From an uncultured Eubacteriales bacterium (GTDB taxonomy: Bacteria; Bacillota; Clostridia; Oscillospirales; Acutalibacteraceae), in NCBI GenBank assembly GCA_934546985.1, contig CAKTEE010000006.1, positions 132,760 through 196,759 on the forward strand: DNA of 64,000 nucleotides, written 5' to 3'. Below, in pieces: positions 8,660 through 17,152 of this stretch. Under the pieces are notes generated by a model. The model did no database searches. It was not told the DNA's origin and worked only from the letters and a program-made list of their open reading frames with translations. The position numbers were made by a program, and so were the translations under genes. The stretch's first letter is position 1. Each line of letters begins with the position of its first letter.

Positions 8660-9300
8660 TCAACCTCTTTTCATCACGGCATTGACAGGACAAACCTCAT
8701 AGCAATTTCCACAGTGCAGACAATTATTCTGTTTAATAAATTATTCTGTTTAATAACTGCAATTCCGTTTGCGAAAGATATGCATCCTTGCGGGCAATAT
8801 TTCCCACAAGCCCCACACATCATACAATTATCGGTTATACAATATCTGCATATGATTTCATTAACTGTATCAAAGTTAAAGCTTTTGCGTTCAATTGGCT
8901 TTTTTGATAAATCAAACCATTCACCGCTGCCATCATAAATCTTAAAAACAGTAAGTGCTTGTTTTGATTTTTCTGTAGGGCATATTTCACTCATATAAAG
9001 ATTTTTTTCAATTAATCTATCAAGATAGGTCCTTCCAATTTCTTTAACTTTTCCTTTTACAGATACTGAAATACAACGCATTGTATCATTTCCCTTTATT
9101 CCCGTCAGAGAAATGTATTCTTTATCCTTAAGACGATGATAAAAACTTTTTCCTTTTGCAGTAAGAAAATATAATCCATCTTCATCATAATCCATAATAT
9201 CAATAGCACTCGTAACAGGCAAACCTTTTTCATTAACAGTTGCAATAACTGTTGTATATATATCTTCTGCAAGAAATTTTAAGTAATCTAATGTATTCAT
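8660..9300 (-). pseudogene. PNPOx-fold flavoprotein fused to a ferredoxin domain, frameshifted
   Basis: From ATG 9300 (behind GGTGATAAG) the N-terminal ~135 residues are a split-barrel flavin reductase/pyridoxamine-phosphate-oxidase-like domain (MNTLDYLKFLAEDIYTTVIA, LPVTSAIDIMDYDEDGLYFLT). A first 4Fe-4S motif CMMCGACGKYCP follows. A 17-bp tandem duplication (8722-8755) then shifts the frame and the actual product ends at 8674 in unrelated residues. Removing one copy restores NNCLHCGNCYEVCPVNAV and a stop at 8660, just before the macrodomain start. So the intact gene was a two-cluster ferredoxin fusion and first in line before macrodomain and SirTM. Confidence 0.82.
8722..8755. repeat. 17-bp perfect tandem duplication
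   Basis: AATTATTCTGTTTAATA occurs twice head-to-tail (8722-8738 and 8739-8755). The unit is not a multiple of three and causes the frameshift in the ferredoxin domain described above. Confidence 0.95.
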
Positions 9301-9349
9301 CTTATCACCAATTGTATGATAACGCCCGTAAAACTTAATAGAAAGTACG

Positions 9350-9393
9350 CACAATAAAGTGCTATGGTTTCTTTTTGATATCATAGCACTTTA
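9350..9393 (-). terminator. hairpin after the SnoaL-like gene
   Basis: AAAGTGCTATG (9356-9366) pairs perfectly with CATAGCACTTT (9382-9392); on the minus strand ATTGT follows. The tail is short, so readthrough into the PNPOx gene is possible. Confidence 0.6.
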
Positions 9394-9404
9394 CGGATTT
9401 ATAT

Positions 9405-10238
9405 TTAGAATTTACCGTTTTGATTCTGCCATGTACTTTCCTCAGCAATTGTTTCCATTACATCCCAGTGCTCAGCGATTTTTCCGTTTTCAATTCTGAA
9501 CAAATCGTAATATGCTGTAGGAACACCGCCAAAAGCACCTTCACTTACCGCAAGAGCATAGTCGCCATCTGCGAGCACCTGATAAGTTTTGTTATAAATC
9601 ATTTGAATACCCTGCTTTGCAAGTGCACCAAGCGCAGCACCAAGTCCTGAAAGTCCATCCGCAATACCTGTATTGTGCTGAATATAATTGTCTCCGTCAA
9701 AATATGATGTAAGTTTATCAGGATTTTTTGCACGGAGAACATCACATACAAAACCGGCAGCTACCTTGCGTGTTTCTTCCTTATCTGCATAAGTATTCTT
9801 TTCAAGAGTACCGTCAATCTGGGTTCTGCCTGACGGATTAGGCACTGCCTTAACAGTGAGATTATCCCAGTGTTCTGCTATTTTTCCATTATTATCAATA
9901 CGAAAAATATCAAAGGCAACCTGCTCGCCTGCTCCTGCAAAGTTGTAAACAGTTTGAAGAAATACTTTATCGCCGTCTTCAAATGCACGGATATTGTTTA
10001 CAGTTGTTTTTATAGGCGCTGATGCAAGATATAAAACTGAACCTACAAAAGCATCCCTGCCCGTACCATATGCGAGATTATGCTGAATATATCCCTCTGC
10101 AAGTAATTCCTTTGCTTTCTCCGCATCACCTGTTGTAAATGTGTTAATAAGTTCTAAAGCTTTTCGTGTATTTGTCATTGTTATTTCCTCTCTGACATTT
10201 TTATTTGTTTTATCTAAGAAATCTTTTAAAAAGTTCAT
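9405..10238 (-). CDS. two-domain SnoaL/NTF2-like protein
   Basis: 277 residues from ATG 10238 (AAGGAGA upstream), or 257 from ATG 10178, which also has a good RBS (GAGAGGAA). Two similar SnoaL-like halves are visible: YIQHNLAYGTGRDAF...FDIFRIDNNGKIAEHWD and YIQHNTGIADGLSGL...YDLFRIENGKIAEHWD. The NTF2-like fold serves ketosteroid isomerases, polyketide cyclases and many predicted small-molecule or detoxification proteins; the substrate is unknown. It has its own promoter and faces a divergent HxlR regulator, its probable controller. It is the only undamaged gene between that regulator and the sirtuin. Confidence 0.82.
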   Translation of the reverse strand: MNFLKDFLDKTNKNVREEITMTNTRKALELINTFTTGDAEKAKELLAEGYIQHNLAYGTGRDAFVGSVLYLASAPIKTTVNNIRAFEDGDKVFLQTVYNFAGAGEQVAFDIFRIDNNGKIAEHWDNLTVKAVPNPSGRTQIDGTLEKNTYADKEETRKVAAGFVCDVLRAKNPDKLTSYFDGDNYIQHNTGIADGLSGLGAALGALAKQGIQMIYNKTYQVLADGDYALAVSEGAFGGVPTAYYDLFRIENGKIAEHWDVMETIAEESTWQNQNGKF

Positions 10239-10293
10239 CTGGATTTCTCCTTTTCGATTTTTTGAAGAGTGTGTCGACTTATCTCTTGACTGT

Positions 10294-10322
10294 ATTGTAC
10301 TGCTTATGGTATCATCTGTAAA
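10294..10322 (-). promoter_or_regulatory. sigma-70 promoter of the SnoaL-like gene
   Basis: On the minus strand TTTACA (10322-10317) and TACAAT (10299-10294) are separated by 17 bp, placing the transcript start about 45 bases before ATG 10238. Confidence 0.75.
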
Positions 10323-10342
10323 GTAAGCACTTTATTGTGCTG

Positions 10343-10386
10343 TAGTTACCAAAAGGAAACTAATAGGTAGTTACTGCTTGGTAACA
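10343..10386. promoter_or_regulatory. candidate HxlR operator
   Basis: GTTAC (10370-10374) and GTAAC (10381-10385) form an inverted repeat with a 6-bp spacer. A further half-site GTTACC lies at 10345-10350. It sits between the divergent HxlR and SnoaL-like genes, the usual place for HxlR control; binding is inferred. Confidence 0.55.
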
Positions 10387-10459
10387 ATTGCGATATTATT
10401 CGGTTTTTCAAAGAAAATAAATTTTTTTAAATCCAAAAAATTTTTCAGGAGATGTAATT

Positions 10460-10789
10460 ATGGCTTTGAATGAAACGAAAAATCTGCCGGTATGCCCTGT
10501 AGAAACAACATTGACTTTGATAGGTAATAAATGGAAAGTGTTGATATTGCGTGATTTACTTCCCGGAACAAAGCGCTTCGGAGAACTAAAAAAATCATTA
10601 GGCTCTGTAAGTCAAAAAGTCCTTACTGCACAATTAAGGGATATGGAGGCTGACGGTCTGGTGACAAGAACCGTTTATCCAGAAGTCCCTCCGAGAGTTG
10701 AATATACATTAACAGATTTAGGCTTGAGCCTTCAGCCGGTTCTTAATTCGCTTTGGAACTGGGGCGAAAGCTACAAAACAAGTTTATAA
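10460..10789 (+). CDS. HxlR family winged-helix regulator
   Basis: 109 residues. HxlR proteins are small dimeric winged-helix regulators, often sensing aldehydes, quinones or thiol stress. Signature VCPVETTLTLIGNKWKVLIL (residues ~11-30; Cys-12 is the conserved N-terminal cysteine), then FGELKKSLGSVSQKVLTAQL (recognition helix), and PPRVEYTLTDLG (wing). RBS CAGGAG lies upstream. Divergent from the SnoaL-like gene, with a palindromic site between them. Confidence 0.93.
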   Translation: MALNETKNLPVCPVETTLTLIGNKWKVLILRDLLPGTKRFGELKKSLGSVSQKVLTAQLRDMEADGLVTRTVYPEVPPRVEYTLTDLGLSLQPVLNSLWNWGESYKTSL

Positions 10790-10966
10790 CTTTACACAGA
10801 CTTATACAAACTTGAAACCAAGTATTTTGTTTCATATCTCTGGCCAAAATATAAACCTTTGCTAATCTTTGGAATAAAAGCGATTAAACCTCAAATCATT
10901 TTATTGTCCATTCAGTTAATACATAAACATAAAACTAACTGTTAAATTAACTTTCATTAACCTAAA

Positions 10967-11026
10967 ATAAAAGAGCCGTTTACATACCATTGTGTACCAA
11001 CAGTATGTAAACGGCTTTTCCTTTTG
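10967..11026. terminator. strong bidirectional terminator
   Basis: AAAAGAGCCGTTTACATAC pairs with GTATGTAAACGGCTTTTC around a 15-base loop, with A and T runs outside, separating HxlR (plus) from the glycan locus (minus). The rest of the 347-bp gap (10790-11136) shows nothing else. Confidence 0.88.
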
Positions 11027-11136
11027 CCCTCTGTAAGAGAGTGTGCCGAACTTTTTATTATGGAGCCCGGTATGCGGAATATCAGCATAGAAATATTTGA
11101 GCATTTCTTACTGATTTTCATTTTCATTCCTCTTTT

Positions 11137-12312
11137 TTACTTCTTCATCTGCTCAGCAATATCAGCATCTACAATTTCTTCTCCTGTTTTATCTTTTAAC
11201 TGCTCCATGCTTGCGGCACTAAGCCCGTTATTCACAACTGCACACATATCACAGGTAGAACATTGATCCAGTTCTTCTTTTGTTATTCTGCCATCGCGGT
11301 AATCACGAACAATTTTATTCTCATACATGCTGTAAGGATGTTTGCTGAACAGCGCTTTGACCTTATGGGCAACAACCCATGCGGCCGGTTTCCAAATATA
11401 TTTATGCATTGCAGGAGAAACAGAACCAATCATCCAGCAATTACGGTCACAATGTCTTACTTTCTTACGAACCTCTTCCGCCTCTGGGCTATTCCATAAC
11501 TCATCCCAAGTCTGTTCATTCAGATTTCCCATGACTTCTTTATCTTTGGTACCATTACAGGGCATAACATCTCCATAAGGGTCAATGAAAAAGGTATCAA
11601 AACTCATATCACAGGGCAGCAGACGTTTTTGCCCGTAAATATAATTAATCAAACCATGATTGAAATAAGCACGGAACCATTTTTTGGGACTATTAGACTC
11701 CAGCAATTTATTCACTAAATGCTCAAAGTTCTGTGCTACCATCGGCCGATCATGAATGATGTTCTTTGCCTCTACAAAATAAAAACTATTATGAAGGCTT
11801 GCCGTAGCAAACTCCATCCCCATTTTATCAGACAGTTCATATAACGGCACAAGATCGGGAGCATTCTTATCCTGAACAGTCATGCCAAACCCGACGTCTT
11901 TCATACCCATGTCACGTAATTTCTTCAGCGTAGTATATCCGCGGTTGTATCCATCCTGCAAACCGCGAATTTCATTATTGGTCTGTTCCAAACCTTCAAT
12001 GGAAATGCGAATGCCAATCTGGGGAAATTCCTTACAAAGGTCTATAATACGGTCTGTAAAAAAGCCATTTGTGGAAATCACAATGCGGTCGCTTTTTTTA
12101 TAAATCTCGCGTACAATATCTTTGAGGTCGGTACGAATAAAAGGTTCTCCGCCGGTAATATTTGTAAAATACATCTTTGGCAGTTTTTTTATCGTTTCAA
12201 TGGAAATTTCCTCTTCTGGTTTGGAAGGCGCCTTATATCTATTACACATGGAACAACGCGCATTACAGCGATAAGTAACAATCACAGTACCATTTAATTT
12301 TTTTTCAGCCAT
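11137..12312 (-). CDS. radical SAM protein with C-terminal cysteine-rich (SPASM-like) region
   Basis: 391 residues. The CNARCSMC motif (CX3CX2C, residues ~16-23) binds the SAM-cleaving 4Fe-4S cluster, followed by TNITGGEPFIR and RIVISTNGF, typical of the radical SAM barrel. After residue ~230 further cysteines (LPCDMSFDTFFIDPYGDVMPC, CDRNC, CSTCDMC) resemble a SPASM/twitch auxiliary-cluster domain. The substrate cannot be told. It is last of a four-gene minus-strand glycan group and overlaps the acyltransferase by 8 bp, so a glycan- or lipid-related reaction is an inference from context. GGAG precedes the ATG. Confidence 0.86.
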   Translation of the reverse strand: MAEKKLNGTVIVTYRCNARCSMCNRYKAPSKPEEEISIETIKKLPKMYFTNITGGEPFIRTDLKDIVREIYKKSDRIVISTNGFFTDRIIDLCKEFPQIGIRISIEGLEQTNNEIRGLQDGYNRGYTTLKKLRDMGMKDVGFGMTVQDKNAPDLVPLYELSDKMGMEFATASLHNSFYFVEAKNIIHDRPMVAQNFEHLVNKLLESNSPKKWFRAYFNHGLINYIYGQKRLLPCDMSFDTFFIDPYGDVMPCNGTKDKEVMGNLNEQTWDELWNSPEAEEVRKKVRHCDRNCWMIGSVSPAMHKYIWKPAAWVVAHKVKALFSKHPYSMYENKIVRDYRDGRITKEELDQCSTCDMCAVVNNGLSAASMEQLKDKTGEEIVDADIAEQMKK

Positions 12313-13378
12313 AACTTTTCTCCTTAAATTGTTTTATCAGTTTAGCCGCCTTACCTAAAACCCATTTGGCACATAAGGAAAACAAAATAGAGCCACCAAT
12401 GGTTCCCATAGCAGTAAGGCAATAAGAGATGAACTCATTTCCAAATAAATGAATAAAACCACATTTTTCAAGCACACGATAAACTGCCATATGGCATAAA
12501 TAAACTTCAAAACTAATACCGCTGATGAACTTTGTAACAGGATTACATAATATGCCTCTCTGATCACTTCTCCCAATTGCATAAATTAATAATGCCGCAC
12601 TGAGAGGCAATATCGTTACAATCGACGCTCCAACAACAAAATATAACACAGCCAGCACTATGCACATGAAAAACAATGCAAACCGATATTTATCTGCTAT
12701 TTCGGATAGCTTATCACGATATAAATAAACCAACCCACCCATCACAAAATAAACTGCACAATAAATAAAACTTGTCCTTGCCGAAAAATTTTCCGGCACA
12801 TGATTTGCATCAAAAAAATATATGATACACAGCATATGAAAAATCAAAGCCACTGCAAAGGTCAGCCACGCGCGTTTCTTACGGCTTAGCAAATAACAGA
12901 AAAACGGGAACAGCAAATAGAAAACAAAAATCACTCCCAATGTCCAACTGACGCCGATTACCTGAATATTTGCGTTTGGCAGTAATTCCTGACATAAGGT
13001 CAGATTTGCAAAAACCTCATATAACGTATGCACACTTGGTGACATCACCCAATCCAATATACACAGCAAGGCAAAAAAGGGCCAAATTTTAGCGTACCGT
13101 TTACTGTAAAATTCCTCAAGAGTAATTCTGTGTTCTAAAATCTTATCAAAATAACCACAGCACATACCAAAACCGCTGACCATCATAAATAAAAATACAA
13201 AATTTGTAAAAGCCGGAATCAGGCTGTTAAATAGAAAGCCGCCAATCTGATAACCGCTGTTTGTATAGACATGCATAAGCACAATTCCAATAATCGCATA
13301 TGCACGTAGCCCATCCAGCGAGCCATATCGTTTGGATTTCTCTTCTTGTACTGTCATTGCCGCCGCTTCTGCCATCAC
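12305..13378 (-). CDS. acyltransferase 3 family membrane protein (OafA-like)
   Basis: 357 residues with about ten hydrophobic helices. GSLDGLRAYAIIGIVLMHV near the N-terminus is the hallmark of integral-membrane acyltransferases that O-acetylate or acylate surface sugars. The putative catalytic His is in LMHV. AAGGAG is followed by GTG-ATG; either could be the start. It overlaps the radical SAM gene and follows two glycosyltransferases, which suggests acyl decoration of the same polymer. Confidence 0.88.
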   Translation of the reverse strand: MMAEAAAMTVQEEKSKRYGSLDGLRAYAIIGIVLMHVYTNSGYQIGGFLFNSLIPAFTNFVFLFMMVSGFGMCCGYFDKILEHRITLEEFYSKRYAKIWPFFALLCILDWVMSPSVHTLYEVFANLTLCQELLPNANIQVIGVSWTLGVIFVFYLLFPFFCYLLSRKKRAWLTFAVALIFHMLCIIYFFDANHVPENFSARTSFIYCAVYFVMGGLVYLYRDKLSEIADKYRFALFFMCIVLAVLYFVVGASIVTILPLSAALLIYAIGRSDQRGILCNPVTKFISGISFEVYLCHMAVYRVLEKCGFIHLFGNEFISYCLTAMGTIGGSILFSLCAKWVLGKAAKLIKQFKEKSYG

Positions 13379-13394
13379 ATCAACTCTCCTTCAA

Positions 13395-14597
13395 TCAGCC
13401 GGTGTAAATTTCCATCAGTTTTTCTGCATACGTTTCAACAGTATCAAAAGAAATATTCCTGCAATTCCTGCTGTAATCGTTCAGTTTTTCCTTATTTGTC
13501 CACAGCTTTTCAATTTTTTCTTTCAGGTCAGCCTTATTGCCGCTCGTAAACAACTCTCCGGTTTTTCCCTCCTGAATCAGCTCCGGAATACCGCCAATAT
13601 CAGCTCCCAACACAGGCGTCCCATATATTTGGCTTTCCATCACAGAAAATGGACAATTCTCATACCATTCGGATGGATAAACGCTAAGCCTTGCTTCACG
13701 AATGAGTTTTTCCAAAGCCTCACCTTTTTGAAAACCAACATTTTTAATATTTGAAATATCATTTATTTTTTTTTCTAAAGAACCTGTACCCGCAAAGATA
13801 AACGGAATCCCGCTGAGTTCCCTGCAAACATCCAGTAAGGTGTCAATCCCCTTCTCCTCTGAAAAACGCCCAAAATAAAGAATATAATCTTTTTTTTCAG
13901 CCTCTTTCCATTCAGTTTGATCCACAAAATTGTGCATTGCAATTGTTTTTTCAGCAAACAAAGGATTGCTGTCCATTTTACTTTTCAAAAAAACAGAACA
14001 GCAAACCATACTGTCAATATATCGATAAACTCCATTCATCTTCCAGAAGTATGCTTCCACTGTTCCAACAGCCGATTTTACCGTACTGCCATGAATACAC
14101 TTATTTTTTGTGCAGTTCATAAAATGACCGCCAAGACACTCTTCACAGTTCTGATGTATGTTCGGATTATTCAGCATATGGTTTGGACAAATCAAATTGT
14201 AATCATGCGCAGTAAAAACAATCTTACACTTATGACCAGTTTTTTTTCTCCACGTTTCAATCTCTAAAATAATAGAAGGCGTGAGCTGGTATGTAAAATT
14301 ATTCAGATGGCAAACATCTGGCTGAAAATCATCCAGTACCAGACGGATTTTCTTGCGCGCCTCAGAAGAATAAATCGTTTTTAACGGGTAAGTCAATTTT
14401 GCCAGCTTGAAACCGCCATGAAAATCCATGTCAGAAGTATAAGCGTTCACGGCGTTTCCAACGCAGCGGCCCTCATGCTCCATTCCAAAATACTGGACTT
14501 CATGCCCCTGTCCTTTCAGATAATCCCCTAATTTAAAGATATAGGTTTCCGAGCCCCCATTTGGATAAAGGAATTTATTTATCATTAGAATTTTCAT
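13395..14597 (-). CDS. GT4-family glycosyltransferase
   Basis: 400 residues with the GT-B fold. N-terminal MLINKFLYPNGGSETYIFKLGDYL, a cysteine cluster around residues 133-165 (CPNH...CEECLGGHFMNCTKNKC, an insert seen in some capsule glycosyltransferases, possibly metal-binding), and C-terminal ILYFGRFSEEKGIDTLLDVC and YPSEWYENCPFSVMESQIYGTPVL, the sugar-nucleotide binding E-x7-E region. The donor and acceptor are unknown. It lies 7 bp downstream of the next glycosyltransferase gene. Confidence 0.88.
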   Translation of the reverse strand: MKILMINKFLYPNGGSETYIFKLGDYLKGQGHEVQYFGMEHEGRCVGNAVNAYTSDMDFHGGFKLAKLTYPLKTIYSSEARKKIRLVLDDFQPDVCHLNNFTYQLTPSIILEIETWRKKTGHKCKIVFTAHDYNLICPNHMLNNPNIHQNCEECLGGHFMNCTKNKCIHGSTVKSAVGTVEAYFWKMNGVYRYIDSMVCCSVFLKSKMDSNPLFAEKTIAMHNFVDQTEWKEAEKKDYILYFGRFSEEKGIDTLLDVCRELSGIPFIFAGTGSLEKKINDISNIKNVGFQKGEALEKLIREARLSVYPSEWYENCPFSVMESQIYGTPVLGADIGGIPELIQEGKTGELFTSGNKADLKEKIEKLWTNKEKLNDYSRNCRNISFDTVETYAEKLMEIYTG

Positions 14598-14604
14598 AAT
14601 TACC

Positions 14605-15735
14605 TCACCTATATAACTTTAATGTTTGTGCCACCACATCATCCCAGTTATATTTTTTAAAGATGAAATCGCCCGCTTCATTTTTGTATCGAACCGTTAT
14701 ATTTGGATTATCACAAAGCATCTGTAATTTATCTCTTAAATCCTCCGTGTTTCCTTTTTTGAACATTACGGCTTTATCCTCTATTACTTCGGCACATTCT
14801 GAAATATCTGAAGTAACGCAACAATTCCCATAGCTCATTCCCTCAAGCAAACTCAAGGGCATCCCCTCAAGGTCGCTTGGCAATATATAAACATAAGCAT
14901 TGCTATAAAGTTCCTCCAACAACCTGCCCTGAACAAATCCGGTAAAAACAATCCGGTCATCGTCCTTGCTCATTTCTTCTAATTCCATCATAAAAGTATC
15001 TGTATCAGAACTGCCGCCTGCTATTACAAGCTTTTTATCTGTTTTTACTTTCTTAAATGCCTGAATTAAATATTTCAGTCCCTTTTCGGGAACAATCCTG
15101 CCAAGAAATAAAAAATAGGAGTCCTTTTCAATCCCCCATCTTTCTGTTATTTCTTTTGCTTCTACTATCTTCGGTCTGTTTACCCCATTAGGAATAAACT
15201 TAGTTTCCCGCCCGTACGTATCTTTAAAATACTGCCGAACACTTTCGCTCAAAACAATGATTTCATCTGCAAAGCGCACTGCGTTTTTTTCTCCCAGCAT
15301 GATATAAGCTGAAGCAAGCTTGCCCCATTTCGCCCTGCGATGATCCAGTCCATGAATTGTTACGATAACTTTTTTGCGAAAAATCTTAGGAAGCCAGCAC
15401 ATAAATGCGGGCCCTTCCGCATGAAAATGAACAACATCATATTTACCAAACGCCGCAAATACAGCGGCAAAAAATGAAGACGTCATAGCCGCCAAACCTT
15501 TGCAGTTGATTGTAGGCACACTTTTCAATTTAACGCCTTTATATTGATTGCTGTTTTCTGCATCAAATTGTTTACCGCTTATGTGATGACCTCTGCGGTT
15601 ATAACAGGTAACATGATATCCCATTTTTACCATTCGCACAGATAATTCTTCTACAACAATCTCAACTCCGCCTTCACGGGATGGAATTCGCTTGTGTCCA
15701 AGCATTGCAATTTTCGGTTTTCCTTTTTGTCCCAT
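14605..15735 (-). CDS. GT4-family glycosyltransferase
   Basis: 376 residues, GT-B fold. IAMLGHKRIPSREGGVEIVVEEL near the N-terminus, VVHFHAEGPAFMCW and VVTIHGLDHRRAKW in the acceptor half, and FLGRIVPEKGLKYLIQAF plus YILPSDLEGMPLSLLEGMSYGN (E-x7-E) in the donor half. The GGVE start resembles rhamnosyl/galactosyltransferases of capsule loci, but the sugar cannot be assigned. First gene of the four-gene minus-strand locus; GAGGAG lies about 10 bases upstream of the ATG. Confidence 0.88.
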   Translation of the reverse strand: MGQKGKPKIAMLGHKRIPSREGGVEIVVEELSVRMVKMGYHVTCYNRRGHHISGKQFDAENSNQYKGVKLKSVPTINCKGLAAMTSSFFAAVFAAFGKYDVVHFHAEGPAFMCWLPKIFRKKVIVTIHGLDHRRAKWGKLASAYIMLGEKNAVRFADEIIVLSESVRQYFKDTYGRETKFIPNGVNRPKIVEAKEITERWGIEKDSYFLFLGRIVPEKGLKYLIQAFKKVKTDKKLVIAGGSSDTDTFMMELEEMSKDDDRIVFTGFVQGRLLEELYSNAYVYILPSDLEGMPLSLLEGMSYGNCCVTSDISECAEVIEDKAVMFKKGNTEDLRDKLQMLCDNPNITVRYKNEAGDFIFKKYNWDDVVAQTLKLYR

Positions 15736-16043
15736 CCTGTGTGCACTCCTCTAATCTATAGTTAAATGGTTCAACTTCAACATTGACGCTTTCCGGTTTT
15801 TAATCTGCCGGTATTTCTCTTTAAACTGTAGTACAGTAAAACAATTGATACAATCAAAACCACTGCCTATAAATCGGTATCATACTAAAAACATCTAACT
15901 GAATGAAAACCTTGTTTTTATATTCTACCATTAAGAGCCGCTTCCTGCAAGTCTACAGCCATGTATGGAAAATAAAACATAAATTTTTTTGCATTTAATA
16001 GCAAACCCTCGCTGCATCAATCACAGCAAGGGCTATTGGAATT
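15736..16043. other. 308-bp intergenic region with birA terminator
   Basis: Holds the leader of the glycan locus on the minus strand and, at 16000-16033, a terminator for birA: CCCTTGCTG pairs with CAGCGAGGG (one wobble), then TTTGCTATT. No riboswitch or small gene was recognised in the AT-rich remainder. Confidence 0.6.
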
Positions 16044-17021
16044 TTATACATATCCAAGCAATCCGCGAACGGATACCTCTCCGGATGAAAGTGTCAGCAT
16101 TTCACCCTTAGAACGAATCAGTAATTCCCCTCTCTCTGTAATATCTTCGGCGGTACCGATGAGCACTTCTCCACGCTGTATTGCTCTAATATCCCTGCCA
16201 AGCGTAACACAGCAGGATTTATATTCTTCAAGAAAACTGTCCGTTACCCCATCCGTAAGGAATGGAACATAATATTTTTCAAAACAGTTCATGACCTCTG
16301 CGGCAAGCCTTGCACGCGGTTGTTTTATCCCGCTTTCTAAAAACAAGGATGTCGCCGCATTGCTGAGGTCTTCAGGAAAGCTTTCTGTATTTACGTTTAT
16401 TCCCATACCGCAGATCAGGCATTCAATCCGTTCCGCTTCCGCTGACATTTCTGTTAATATACCGCAAACCTTTTTACCTCGAATAACAACATCGTTCGGC
16501 CACTTAATTTGTGCCGGCAGACCTGCAACATTTTCAATTGCACGGCAAACAGCCAAACCTGCAAGCAGTGTAATTTGTGTAATATCCTCAGGCTGAACAC
16601 TGGGGCGCAGTAAAAGTGTCATCCAAACCCCTGTTTTTGGAGGAGCTACCCACATCTTCCCCAGCCTGCCTCTGCCGGCAGTTTGTTCTTCTGCAATAAA
16701 CAAACTCCCATCCGGAGCACCGTTTTCACTTTCTATACGTGCACGCCGATTGGTAGAGTCGGTTATAGAATAGAAAAAAACATTTCTTCCCAGTTTTTCT
16801 GTTGTAAGATATGGGGAAATTTCAGGTCCAGTCAGAACATCAGGAGACGACACCAAACGATAACCACGATTGGTGACAGATTCAATAACATACCCTTCTT
16901 CTTTTAATTTTGCGATTACCTTCCAAACAGCAGCACGGGTTACCCCCATACGTTTGCTCAACTCTTCCCCCGAAGTGTATTCATTTGATAATTTTAAAAT
17001 TTCCAATATTTTATCTTTCAA
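16044..17021 (-). CDS. birA: bifunctional biotin-protein ligase / biotin operon repressor
   Basis: 325 residues. It makes biotinyl-AMP and transfers biotin to carboxylases such as acetyl-CoA carboxylase. The N-terminal winged helix (residues 1-65; GEELSKRMGVTRAAVWKVI) is present, so it can also repress transcription. The ligase domain shows STNRRA, the biotinyl-AMP loop AGRGRLGKMW, and IKWPNDVVIRGKKVCGIL with the catalytic lysine region. A C-terminal SH3-like domain ends the protein. No biotin synthesis genes are in the window. Confidence 0.95.
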   Translation of the reverse strand: MKDKILEILKLSNEYTSGEELSKRMGVTRAAVWKVIAKLKEEGYVIESVTNRGYRLVSSPDVLTGPEISPYLTTEKLGRNVFFYSITDSTNRRARIESENGAPDGSLFIAEEQTAGRGRLGKMWVAPPKTGVWMTLLLRPSVQPEDITQITLLAGLAVCRAIENVAGLPAQIKWPNDVVIRGKKVCGILTEMSAEAERIECLICGMGINVNTESFPEDLSNAATSLFLESGIKQPRARLAAEVMNCFEKYYVPFLTDGVTDSFLEEYKSCCVTLGRDIRAIQRGEVLIGTAEDITERGELLIRSKGEMLTLSSGEVSVRGLLGYV

Positions 17022-17152
17022 AGCTTTTTCATCCTGTTCTATATATTCTAATATCTATGATAACAAAAACGCAAAAGACAGTAAACCAGGTTTGCATAAT
17101 ATTTTCAGAATGGTAAAGAATAGTGATAACGAATAAAAATGGAGTGGTTTTC

